Assembly (NCBI GenBank): GCA_016125335.1
Contig: WGLY01000017.1
Span: 62,001 to 126,000 of the forward strand
DNA length: 64,000 nucleotides
Direction of reading: 5' to 3'
Source of the DNA: Frankiales bacterium
GTDB lineage: Bacteria; Actinomycetota; Actinomycetes; S36-B12; CAIYMF01
Position 1 is the first letter of the stretch. The number at the start of each line of letters is the position of its first letter. This document shows positions 7,770 through 16,185 of the stretch, one piece after another. Both the position numbers and the translations under genes were made by a program. The notes under the pieces were generated by a model, which made no database searches, was not told the DNA's origin, and saw nothing but the letters and a program-made list of their open reading frames with translations.

Positions 7770-8594
7770 TCAGAGCCGGTATCCGGCGGCGACCAGGGCC
7801 GACTCGAGGGACTGCTGGAAGGCCTCCGACGAGAGCGAGGCGCCGGTGACGGCGGCGATGTTCGCGGTGTCGTGCGCCTGCATCGTCTCGAGCATCAGAG
7901 TGCTCAGCGACATCTCGTTGTAGCCGTACGAGTCGCTGTCGACGGGCGCCTGCTGGGTCACCTCGACGTCGCTCACGTGGCCGCCGTAGACGGTGATGCG
8001 CACCTGGAGGGGCTCGAACGAGAACGGGATGGTGGGCACCAGGTAGTTGACGAGCCGGCCGGTGAACACGCCGTCCTTGGGGCGGTAGTGCAGCGCCGTG
8101 ACGGCCGCCGTCTTGGCCGCGCGGATGTTGGCCAGCTTGATGCGCGCGGACTTCTCGGCGAACAGCGCCTTGCCGTAGGCGCGGTAGGCGGCCACGTACG
8201 CCGCGTGCGTCCGGTCGATGCGGATGCGGACCTTCGAGCGCACCGCCGCGAGGTAGGCCGACTTGGCGGTGGCGAGGGCCTTGCGCTTGGCGGCGGTGGT
8301 GGCGCGGGCCTTCGTGTAGGTGGCCAGGGCCGCCTTCACGTACGTGCTCGCCTCGACCTGGGTGCGGATCTCGACGGCCACCTCGGCGTCGGACTGGCCG
8401 TAGTCGTTGTAGACCGACTGGCCCGGGTTCGCGGCGGCGTACGCCGACGGCGCGGCGCTCAGGGCGAGGGTCGCGCCCATGCCCGCCGCGACCGCGAGGG
8501 CGGCGCCGCGTCCGGAGCGCCCGCTACGGAGCGCCCGAACCCCTGACATCCCCTGCGCCCCGCGCGCCGGACGAGATCCCGTCGTCGACCGCAC
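7770..8594 (-). CDS. Secreted FMN-binding-domain protein, first gene of the flavin operon
   Basis: A 274-residue exported protein with a long basic n-region and hydrophobic core ending at PSAYAAA. A helical domain beginning NDYGQSDAEVAVEI resembles the one in the FN3 protein next door. The C-terminal FMN-binding domain has TGAS at 250-253, so serine 253 would replace the usual threonine as flavin acceptor. I use GTG 8594 because GGGGAG lies seven bases upstream; ATG 8549 has no spaced ribosome-binding site. It begins the run of five same-strand genes that ends with apbE, so the operon promoter should lie in 8595-8954. Confidence 0.85.
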   Translation of the reverse strand: MRSTTGSRPARGAQGMSGVRALRSGRSGRGAALAVAAGMGATLALSAAPSAYAAANPGQSVYNDYGQSDAEVAVEIRTQVEASTYVKAALATYTKARATTAAKRKALATAKSAYLAAVRSKVRIRIDRTHAAYVAAYRAYGKALFAEKSARIKLANIRAAKTAAVTALHYRPKDGVFTGRLVNYLVPTIPFSFEPLQVRITVYGGHVSDVEVTQQAPVDSDSYGYNEMSLSTLMLETMQAHDTANIAAVTGASLSSEAFQQSLESALVAAGYRL

Positions 8595-8954
8595 GTCACA
8601 CTCCCCTGCTGCTCAGCGCCCGGATCTGGCTGCCCCGGAGCACGTGGCGGCTGCCACTCACCCCCAAGACGTCGGATGCACCCTGATGGGTCCTACTGCT
8701 CCGGTCGGGTGACGGACGTCCAAGGTTCGTCCAACGGACGACAGGCTCCGCGGCCCCGGCGAACGGGGCGTGTCGGCCGCGTGAACCGGTGGGGCGCATC
8801 GGGAACGCCGGGATGTCCGCCCGGTGTCCGGCCGGGGCAGGGCGAGCGGTGGTCCTACGACCCGCGGGCGAGGGGCCGGACCGGTCGTCCGACGAGCATC
8901 GCGGGTCCCGGCGCCCTACCGTGTCCCCACCACGGGGTGAACAGGAGTGCGCGC
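8595..8954. promoter_or_regulatory. Divergent promoter region between flavin operon and diguanylate cyclase
   Basis: A 360-base gap without a gene. For the plus strand, TACCGT at 8917-8922 fits the actinobacterial -10 pattern TANNNT and would start a transcript about 26 bases before ATG 8955. Around 8712-8752 there is a cluster of short palindromic GGACGTCC and GTCCAACGGAC words that could be regulator sites. I could not assign a convincing promoter to the minus-strand flavin operon. Confidence 0.4.
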
Positions 8955-10271
8955 ATGTCGGAGTCCCGCGCGGGCGACGGCCTGCCGGAGCAGGGGCTCG
9001 AAGCGCTCGAGGCGTCCGAGCAGATGTTCCGCCTCGCGATGGAATCCGCCTCGATCGGCATGTTCATCTGCCGTCCCGACGGCGTCTTCGAGCGGGTGAA
9101 CCCTGCCCTGTGCTCGATGCTGGGCTACCGCAGCCACGAGGACCTCGTCGGGCTGGGCTTCGCGGACGTCACCCACCCCGACGACGTCGAGCGCAGCGTC
9201 GAGGTGATCGCGCGCCTGCGCTCCGGCGAGGAGCAGCGCGTCGCGTGGCGCAAGCGCTACCTGACGGCCGAAGGCGCCACCGTGTGGGTCGACCTCTCGG
9301 TGGCGGCGGTGCACGACGGCGAGGGACGCCACGTGCACACGATCGGCCAGGCGGTGGACGTGACGGCCGAGGTGGCCGCGTTCGAGGCGCTCCAGCGCTC
9401 GGTCCAGGACTTCCGCCTGCTCGCCGAGCACGCGTCGGACGTGGTGATGCGGATCGACCCGACCGGCGCGATCGACTGGGTGTCGCCCTCGGTGCGTCAG
9501 GTGCTCGGGTGGGACGCGCAGCTGCTCGTCGGCACGCCCGTGCTCTCGATCGTGCACCCGGACGATCGCGAGCTCGTGCTGCGCACCCGCGCGACGGCGC
9601 TGGAGGGCGTGCACCACCATCGGGTGCTCGTGCGCTACCTGACCGTCGACGGGCAGGTGCGGGAGCTCTCCGGCTCGGGCCACCCCATCCCGGCGCACGA
9701 CGGCGGCGGGGTGAGCGGCATCGTCGTCGGCCTGCGCGACGTGACCGAGGAGCAGCGGATCCGTCGCGAGCTCGCGTTCCGGGCCAGCCACGACTCGCTC
9801 ACCGGGGTGCCCAACCGCGACGACATGGTCTCGCGGCTGCGGGAGCGGCTGGCGCTGCCGGCGCTGGCGCCGGGCCGGGTCGGCGTCCTCTACTGCGACG
9901 TCGACAACCTCAAGCAGGTCAACGACGAGCACGGCCACCCCGCGGGCGACGCGGTGCTCACCGAGGTGGCGCAGCGGCTCACGTCGGCGCTGCGCGCCCA
10001 GGACGTGGTGGCCCGCGTGGGTGGCGACGAGTTCGTCGTGCTGCTGCACGAGGTGGCCGACGCCGACCAGCTCGCGCAGCTCGCGGACCGGTGCCTGCAG
10101 TCGGTGGTCGGCGAGCTCGACGTCGCTGGCGTCCGGGTGCCGCTGTCGGTGAGCGTGGGCGCCACCCTGGCCGACCCTCAGGACGACGCCGACGAGGTGC
10201 TCGCCCGCGCCGACCGTGCGCTCCTGCGGGCCAAGCGCGAGGGACGGCGCCGGGTGCACCGGCAGGACTGA
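8955..10271 (+). CDS. Diguanylate cyclase with two PAS domains
   Basis: A 438-residue soluble protein that should make cyclic di-GMP from two GTP. Two PAS sensor domains (about 20-140 and 145-265; each contains HPDD) precede a GGDEF domain. The active-site motif is intact (GGDEF at 356-360), and an RxxD inhibitory site (RAQD, 347-350) lies exactly five residues before it, so product feedback is expected. No EAL domain and no membrane segment are present, so the signal is probably cytoplasmic. AGGAG lies eight bases before ATG 8955. It is convergent with sbcC, with 7 bases between the stops. Confidence 0.92.
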   Translation: MSESRAGDGLPEQGLEALEASEQMFRLAMESASIGMFICRPDGVFERVNPALCSMLGYRSHEDLVGLGFADVTHPDDVERSVEVIARLRSGEEQRVAWRKRYLTAEGATVWVDLSVAAVHDGEGRHVHTIGQAVDVTAEVAAFEALQRSVQDFRLLAEHASDVVMRIDPTGAIDWVSPSVRQVLGWDAQLLVGTPVLSIVHPDDRELVLRTRATALEGVHHHRVLVRYLTVDGQVRELSGSGHPIPAHDGGGVSGIVVGLRDVTEEQRIRRELAFRASHDSLTGVPNRDDMVSRLRERLALPALAPGRVGVLYCDVDNLKQVNDEHGHPAGDAVLTEVAQRLTSALRAQDVVARVGGDEFVVLLHEVADADQLAQLADRCLQSVVGELDVAGVRVPLSVSVGATLADPQDDADEVLARADRALLRAKREGRRRVHRQD

Positions 10272-10278
10272 GCGGCGC

Positions 10279-13200
10279 TCAGGCGACGACGCGGGTTGTC
10301 GAGCCGCCGCCCTCGACCGGCCGGATCTCCAGCCGCTCGGGGATGCGGTCCTTGAGCTCGGCCACGTGGCTCACCACGCCCACGGCACGACCGCCCTGGC
10401 GCAGGTCGTCGATCACCGACATCACGGTGTCGAGGGTGTCCGGATCGAGGCTGCCGAAGCCCTCGTCGATGAACAGCGTGTCGAGGTCGACGCCGCCGGC
10501 CTCCGCGCGCACGACGTCGGCGAGGCCGAGGGCCAGCGCGAGGCTGGTGTAGAAGGTCTCGCCGCCCGACAGCGACCGCGGGCTGCGGCTCTCGCCCGAG
10601 TGCCGGTCGAGCACCCGCAGCGAGAGGCCGGAGCGGTCGCGCCGGCTCTCGGCCTCGTCGACGCGCTGGAGCTCGTAGCGGCCGCTGGACATCGTGAGCA
10701 GGCGGAGGTTGGCCGCGTCCACCACGCGCTCGAACCACCGGCGCAGCACGTACGTCGTGAGCGACATGCGCAGCTCGCCGGAGACGCCCTTGGCCAGGCC
10801 GGCCAGCCGCACCACGGCCTCGGTGGAGGACACCACGTGCTCGAGGCGCTCCTCGGCGAGCTCGACGTCGAGCCGGCGCTTGGCCAGCTGCTCGTCGCGG
10901 GTGGCCGCGCGCGCCCGTGCCTCCACCGCGCGCTCGTGGGCCGCCGCGGCCGCGGAGCGGACCAGCGTCGCCTCGTCCAGCGCCTCGGCGCAGGCGCGCA
11001 GCCGGGCGGTGAGCGCGGCCGGGTCGGCGGGGTCGACGCCGAGATCGCGGAAGCGGTCGTCGTCGAGCGTGGCGGCCAGCAGGTCGCGGGTGCGCACCCA
11101 GGCCCGGACCTCGGCGTCCAGCGCCGCGAGGGCCGCGGGGGTCCGGACGGCGTCGCGGGCGTCCTCGACGTCGGCGAACCCGGCGTCGGCGACCGCGGCG
11201 CGCACGTCGGCCAGCAGCGCGGCCCGCGCCGCGACGGCCGTGGCGCACTCGCGCGCGGCGGCGGCCACCCGGCGGATCCCCGCGGCCGCGGCGGCCAGCT
11301 CGTCGCGCCGGGCGAGGACCGACGTCGCACCCGCACGGGCCTCGTCGAGCGCGGTGGAGCCCGCGGCCCACGACGCCTCGGCCGCCTCGAGGCGCGCGGC
11401 GGCCCGGGCCGCGTCGGCGGCGAGGCCGGCGGACCCGGTGCGCAGCTCCTGCGCGCGGGCCCGCAGCTCGTCGCGCTCGCCGGTGAGACCCGGGACGGCG
11501 GCCGCGGCGGTGCGGGCCCGCGCGAGCGAGTCCTGGGCGCGGGCCATGTCGTCGACGAGGGCGGCGACCTCGGTGCCGCCGGTGCGGCCCAGCAGTGCGG
11601 ACCGGTCGAGCAGCAGCTGCTCGTGGCCGGCCCGCGCGAGGTCGAGCTCCGCCGCGGCCGCGTCGCGCACCACGAGGGCGGCCTCGACGTCGTCGGCCGA
11701 GACCGCGTCGAGTGCGGGCCGCGCCGGGACCGGGTGCTCGGTCGCACCGCAGACCGCGCACGGGGCGCCGTCGACGAGGGTGCCCGCGAGCACCGCGGCG
11801 ATGCCGTCGAGGTGACGCTGGAGCAGGGCCTGGTGCCGGTCGACCGCTGCGTGGTGCGCGGTGGTGGCCCGCTGCACCGCCGCGGCCGCCTCCGCGAGCC
11901 GCGCGTCGAGCGCCTCGAGCTCGAGCAGCGCCTCGCCGCGGTCCTGCAGCGCCGCCAGGCGGGCCTCGGCCTCGTCGAGGCCGGCAGCCGCGGTCACCGC
12001 CTCGGTGAGCGCGGTCTCGGCGGCGGCGAGGCGGGCGGGCAGCGCGGTCTCGAGCTCGGCGAGCGCGGCGAGGCGCTGCTGCGCCTCGAGGCTCTCCGTG
12101 CGCAGCCGCTCGAGCTCCCGGCCGGTGTCCGGCCGGGAGCGCTCGAGGGCCACCAGCGGCTCGAGCGCCGTGGCTGCGGCGTCGAGCTCGCGCGAGCGGT
12201 CCTCGAGCAGGCCGGCGCGGGCGGTCCAGACGGCGGGGTCCCCGGAGTCCTCGGTGTCGTCGGTGGCCTCGGTGCGGCCGAGGACCGCGGCCGCACCGTC
12301 GAGCGTGGGGACCTCCGCCTGCGCGCTCTCGAGCCGCTGCCGGGCCCGGGCGACCTCGGCGTCGGCGCGGTCGAGCCCGGCGAGCAGGGGAGCGACCGGC
12401 GCCGCGGCGCGGGCGTGCTCGAGCTCGTGCTCGCGGGCGCGGTGCGCCTCGGCACCGGCCTCGTGGTCGGCGAGGGCGGCCACCGCGGCGGCGAGCTCGG
12501 CGTGCAGCTCGTGCACGGAGGCCGCCTGCCGCAGCTGGGCCTCGGCCAGCGTGAGGGCGGTGTGCCGTTCGTCGCGGGCGGCCGTGGCCAGGGCCAGCTC
12601 CGCCGCCACGCTCGCGACCAGCCCGTCGAGGGCGGTGGCCCGGCCGGCGTCGTCGAGCGCGACGAGGTCGGACGCCGGCTCGCCCTCGAGGCCGGCCGCC
12701 TCGGCCGCTGCCGCGACGGCGGCCGCCACCCCGGCACGGGCCTCCAGGCGCCGCCGCGAGGCGTCGGTGCGGCGCGCCTCGAGCTCGGCGGTGACGGCGT
12801 CGTAGAGGCCCGTGCCGAAGATCGTGGTGAGCAGCGCGCGCCGCTCGTCGTCCGGCGCGCGCAGGAACGTGGCGAACTCGCCCTGGGGGAGCAGCACCAC
12901 CTGGGTGAACTGGGCCCGGGACAGGCCGAGGGCGTCGCGCAGCAGCTCGGCGACCTCCTGGTGGCTGTGGTCGAGGTGCTCCCACGCGCCGCCCGGCCGG
13001 CGTCGCTCGAGGCGCACGGTGGCGCGCTCGAGGGTGACGCCGTCGCCGCGCTTCTTGGGCCGCCGGTGCGCCGGCACGCGGTGCACGCGGTAGCCGGTGC
13101 CGCCGATGCTGAGCTCGAGGGAGACCGAGGGCACCGTGCCGGGCGCGGCGAACTGCGAGTGCAGCCGGTCGTCGGAGGCCTCGGCGCTGGCAGTGCCGCC

Positions 13201-13359
13201 GTAGAGGGCGAACGTGATCGCGTCGAGCACGGTCGACTTGCCCGCCCCGGTCGGCCCTTCGAGCAGGAACAGCCCGCTGGCGGCCAGCCGCTCGAGGTCG
13301 ATCGTCTCGGTGCCGGCGAACGGGCCGAACGCGGTGATCGTGAGCGAGTGCAGCCGCAT
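10279..13359 (-). CDS. sbcC: Exonuclease subunit SbcC
   Basis: The ATPase half of the SbcCD nuclease, which opens hairpins and trims blocked DNA ends. The 1026-residue chain has the full SMC-like layout: Walker A GPTGAGKS near the N-terminus, a long Ala/Glu/Arg-rich coiled coil, the zinc hook CAVC in the middle, a return coil, the ABC signature LSGGETFYTSLALALGLAD, and Walker B DTLFIDEGFGSLDPDTL. Its ATG (13359-13357) overlaps the sbcD stop by one base (TGATG), so translation is coupled. Length is normal for the family. Confidence 0.95.
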   Translation of the reverse strand: MRLHSLTITAFGPFAGTETIDLERLAASGLFLLEGPTGAGKSTVLDAITFALYGGTASAEASDDRLHSQFAAPGTVPSVSLELSIGGTGYRVHRVPAHRRPKKRGDGVTLERATVRLERRRPGGAWEHLDHSHQEVAELLRDALGLSRAQFTQVVLLPQGEFATFLRAPDDERRALLTTIFGTGLYDAVTAELEARRTDASRRRLEARAGVAAAVAAAAEAAGLEGEPASDLVALDDAGRATALDGLVASVAAELALATAARDERHTALTLAEAQLRQAASVHELHAELAAAVAALADHEAGAEAHRAREHELEHARAAAPVAPLLAGLDRADAEVARARQRLESAQAEVPTLDGAAAVLGRTEATDDTEDSGDPAVWTARAGLLEDRSRELDAAATALEPLVALERSRPDTGRELERLRTESLEAQQRLAALAELETALPARLAAAETALTEAVTAAAGLDEAEARLAALQDRGEALLELEALDARLAEAAAAVQRATTAHHAAVDRHQALLQRHLDGIAAVLAGTLVDGAPCAVCGATEHPVPARPALDAVSADDVEAALVVRDAAAAELDLARAGHEQLLLDRSALLGRTGGTEVAALVDDMARAQDSLARARTAAAAVPGLTGERDELRARAQELRTGSAGLAADAARAAARLEAAEASWAAGSTALDEARAGATSVLARRDELAAAAAGIRRVAAAARECATAVAARAALLADVRAAVADAGFADVEDARDAVRTPAALAALDAEVRAWVRTRDLLAATLDDDRFRDLGVDPADPAALTARLRACAEALDEATLVRSAAAAAHERAVEARARAATRDEQLAKRRLDVELAEERLEHVVSSTEAVVRLAGLAKGVSGELRMSLTTYVLRRWFERVVDAANLRLLTMSSGRYELQRVDEAESRRDRSGLSLRVLDRHSGESRSPRSLSGGETFYTSLALALGLADVVRAEAGGVDLDTLFIDEGFGSLDPDTLDTVMSVIDDLRQGGRAVGVVSHVAELKDRIPERLEIRPVEGGGSTTRVVA

Positions 13360-14528
13360 CAGACGCCGGCCTCCTCGCCGCGCTGCGCGAGCTCGACGAC
13401 CTCGCGCAGCACGCGCACCTCGTCGGCGGTGGGCGGCACGCGGTCGACGAACTCCACGAACAGCGAGCAGACCTCGACCGGGTCGGTGGTGCGCGTGAGG
13501 CGGGCGAGGTCGGTGTCCGGGTCCGGGCGCACGCCGTCGGGCTCGAAGTCGAGCACGAGCGTGTGCGGCCACACGGCCCGCAGCCGTTCCATCGGCGAGG
13601 CGGGGCGGCTCGGGTCGCTGAGCACGACGCGGACGTAGCACTCGGCGAGCCCGGCGAGATCGGTGCCGGCGCGGGCCAGCAGCTCCTCGAGGCGCCCCCG
13701 CACCTCGCGCAGCGGGCGCCCCGCAGGCACCGGCACCGCCTCCACGACTGCGACGCCGGCGTCGTCGAGCTCGAGCAGTGTCACGGACTTCACGTCGCCG
13801 GACTCGGAGAAGCTGTAGGGCAGCGGGGATCCGCTGTAGCGCAGGACGGTGGACGACCCGCCGAGACGGATGTCCTGCGGGCGGTGCAGGTGCCCGAGCG
13901 CGACGTAGGTGATGCCGTCGAAGACGGCCGCGTGCGCGTCGCCGATGCCGCCGACGCGGATGTCGCGCTCGGAGTCGGCCCCCGCGCCACCGGCCACGAA
14001 CGCGTGGCTGAGCACCACCGTGCGCGACAGGCCCCGCTGGGCGGCGTCGGCGCGGATGCGGTCCGCGGCGGCCCGCAGCACCGAGGTGTGCGAGCGCTCC
14101 GCGGCGAGCTCGGCCATGACGGCGTCGGGCAGCAGGTAGGGGATGCCGTAGACGCCGACGTCGCCGTGCTCGTCGGCCAGCACGACGGGATCGGTCAGGG
14201 CGTCGAGCGTGGTGCGCAGGTGGATGCCGGAGGCACGGGCGAGCCCGCGGCCGAAGCCGAGGCGCACCGCGGAGTCGTGGTTGCCGCTGACGACCACCAG
14301 GGGGACGCCCGCGGAGGCGAAGGCGAGGAAGGTGTCGTCGAGCAGCCGCACCGCCTCCACGGGCGGGACGGCGCGGTCGTAGACGTCGCCGGCGACGAGC
14401 ACGGCGTCGACCTCGCGCTCGACCGCGAGCTCGAGCAGCCAGGTGAGGAACTCGGCCTGCGCGTCGAGCTGCGGGGCCGAGGCCAGCGAGCGGCCCAGGT
14501 GCCAGTCGGAGGTGTGCAGCAGACGCAC
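13359..14528 (-). CDS. sbcD: Exonuclease subunit SbcD
   Basis: The Mre11-type Mn-dependent nuclease partner of SbcC. The 389 residues contain the metallophosphoesterase motifs in order: HTSDWHLG, GDVYD, GNHDS, LSHAF and ALGHLH. A C-terminal segment of about 100 residues acts as SbcC-binding region in relatives. GTG 14528 is preceded by GGGGAGG at good spacing. It is the first gene of a two-gene operon. Confidence 0.95.
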   Translation of the reverse strand: MRLLHTSDWHLGRSLASAPQLDAQAEFLTWLLELAVEREVDAVLVAGDVYDRAVPPVEAVRLLDDTFLAFASAGVPLVVVSGNHDSAVRLGFGRGLARASGIHLRTTLDALTDPVVLADEHGDVGVYGIPYLLPDAVMAELAAERSHTSVLRAAADRIRADAAQRGLSRTVVLSHAFVAGGAGADSERDIRVGGIGDAHAAVFDGITYVALGHLHRPQDIRLGGSSTVLRYSGSPLPYSFSESGDVKSVTLLELDDAGVAVVEAVPVPAGRPLREVRGRLEELLARAGTDLAGLAECYVRVVLSDPSRPASPMERLRAVWPHTLVLDFEPDGVRPDPDTDLARLTRTTDPVEVCSLFVEFVDRVPPTADEVRVLREVVELAQRGEEAGV

Positions 14529-14656
14529 CCCGGCACCTCCCCGCGGGCGGCGGCTCCGCCCTCACGGCGAGGGTAGGTCGAGGGTCCGACGGCTCCCGGG
14601 AGGCAACGCCGTGGGACAGGCCCGGATGTGCCGGTCGTGCGCGGCGGAGCGGCGGC

Positions 14657-14953
14657 TCAGCCGCCGGCGACGGAGGGCAGCACGTGCACCTCGGCGCCCG
14701 GGCGCAGCGCCGTGGCGAGCCCGGCCCCGTGGCGGATGTCCTCGCCGTCGACGTAGACGTTGACGAACCGGCGCACGGACCCGGTCTCGTCGCGGATCCG
14801 GCGCACGAGCACCGGCAGCTCGGGCTCGAGCCGGTCGAGGACGTCGCCGACGGTCGCGGGGGCCGGGTCCACCGACAGCGTGCGCCGTCCGCCGGCGAGG
14901 TCGGCCAGCGCCCCGGGCAGCCGCACGGTGACGGGAGCGGGCACGGGGGTCAC
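14657..14953 (-). CDS. MoaD/ThiS-family sulfur carrier protein
   Basis: A 98-residue beta-grasp protein ending in Gly-Gly, the tail that E1-like enzymes adenylate and thiocarboxylate in MoaD and ThiS. The family pattern is clear: VTVRLPGALADLAGG at the start, a central VYVDGEDIR, and LRPGAEVHVLPSVAGG at the end. It begins 13 bases after the BNR-repeat gene, and no moaE, moeB or thi gene lies nearby. It may therefore serve a pathway other than molybdopterin; a MobA-like gene does occur at 57.7 kb, far away. Confidence 0.85.
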   Translation of the reverse strand: MTPVPAPVTVRLPGALADLAGGRRTLSVDPAPATVGDVLDRLEPELPVLVRRIRDETGSVRRFVNVYVDGEDIRHGAGLATALRPGAEVHVLPSVAGG

Positions 14954-14966
14954 CCGCGGCGCGGCG

Positions 14967-16046
14967 TCACGGGACGATGGCCGCGCGCAGCGAGAGGACG
15001 TCGGGCAGGTGCTCGGCCACCAGGGCGAAGGTCTCGCCGTCGTCGGCGCTGGCGTACACGCTGCCGTCGCGGGTGCCGAGGTAGACGCCGGTGGGGTCCG
15101 CCGCGTCGACGCAGGCGGCGTCGCGCAGGGTGACGGTCCACGCGTCGTCGGGCAGGCCGGAGGCGCTCTCCGACCACGTGGCCCCGCCGTCGCGGGTGCG
15201 GTGCACCCGCAGCCGGCCGCCGGGAGGCACCCGCCGGGCGTCGGCCTCCAGCGGGATCACCCAGGCGGTGCCCGGGGTGATCGGCGAGGCGAGGGCGACG
15301 AAGCCGAAGTCGCTGGGCAGGCCCTCGGCGATCGAGCTCCACTGCCGGCCGCGGTCGTCGCTGCGGTAGACGCCGTGGTGGTTCTGCGCGTAGAGCACGT
15401 CCGGGCTCGCGGCGTCGGCCGCCACCTTATGCACGCACTGGCCGAACTCGGGGTAGGGGTCGGGGAAGAAGTACGCCGAGATGCCCTTGTTGCGCGGGGT
15501 CCAGCCCTCGCTGCCGTCGTCGCTGACGTAGACGCCGCCGGTGCTCATGGCGACCAGCACCTCGTCGGTGTCGGGGTGGGGCAGCACCGTGTGCACCGCG
15601 GCGCCGCCGAACCCGGGCTCCCACTTCTCGCGGTGCGGGTGGTCCCACAGCCCGCGCACCAGCTGGAAGGACTCCCCGCCGTCGTCGCTGCGCCACAGCG
15701 AGGTGGGCTCGCACCCGGCCCAGACGACGTCGGGTCGCCCGGCGGTGTCGGGCTGGAGCTGCCACACCCGGGCCAGCGCGGCGCCGGTGTCGTCGGGGAA
15801 CGCGATCGCGCCCTTCGCCGGCTCGTGCCACGTCGCGCCGAGGTCGTCGGAGTACGTGACCGTGGGGCCCCAGTGCATGCTCTGGATCCCGGCCAGCAGC
15901 CGCACCGGCTCGCGCCGGGTGTCGACCGCCACGGCGGCGATCTCCTGGGCGAGGAAGTGCGGGCCCTCGATGGTCCAGGTGCGGCGGTCGTCGCTGCGGG
16001 CGAGCCAGAGCCCCTTGCGCGTGCCGATGGCGAGCAGGACGGTCAT
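14967..16046 (-). CDS. BNR/sialidase-type beta-propeller protein
   Basis: A 359-residue protein built from repeated Asp-box units (S-x-D-x-G-x-x-W or close forms: SDDLGATW, SDDGGESF, SDDRGRQW, TRDGGATW, SADDGETF). This is the pattern of WD40/YVTN/BNR-type six-bladed propellers often labelled exo-alpha-sialidase. The opening VLLAIGTRKGLWLARSDD is typical of a cytoplasmic subgroup; no signal peptide is seen. Sialidase activity is not implied by the fold. ATG 16046 has GGGAG five bases upstream. It is co-oriented with the MoaD-like gene, a pairing I recall from other actinobacteria. Confidence 0.82.
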   Translation of the reverse strand: MTVLLAIGTRKGLWLARSDDRRTWTIEGPHFLAQEIAAVAVDTRREPVRLLAGIQSMHWGPTVTYSDDLGATWHEPAKGAIAFPDDTGAALARVWQLQPDTAGRPDVVWAGCEPTSLWRSDDGGESFQLVRGLWDHPHREKWEPGFGGAAVHTVLPHPDTDEVLVAMSTGGVYVSDDGSEGWTPRNKGISAYFFPDPYPEFGQCVHKVAADAASPDVLYAQNHHGVYRSDDRGRQWSSIAEGLPSDFGFVALASPITPGTAWVIPLEADARRVPPGGRLRVHRTRDGGATWSESASGLPDDAWTVTLRDAACVDAADPTGVYLGTRDGSVYASADDGETFALVAEHLPDVLSLRAAIVP

Positions 16047-16185
16047 GACGGCTCCCAACCCGAGCGCAGGCGAGCGGACCCGTGGACCGTAGCGCCGCCC
16101 TCCGACACCGCCAACCGTGTTGGCCGGGTCGGGACCCGGGCCGCGGCGTCCGGTCCGGAATCCGGTCGATGGCGGAGCGGAGAGG

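Noticed and set aside
10216-13638. Long plus-strand open frame across sbcC
   Set aside because: Repetitive Gly/Arg/Val sequence mirroring the SbcC coiled coil; no family features, and sbcC is intact on the other strand.
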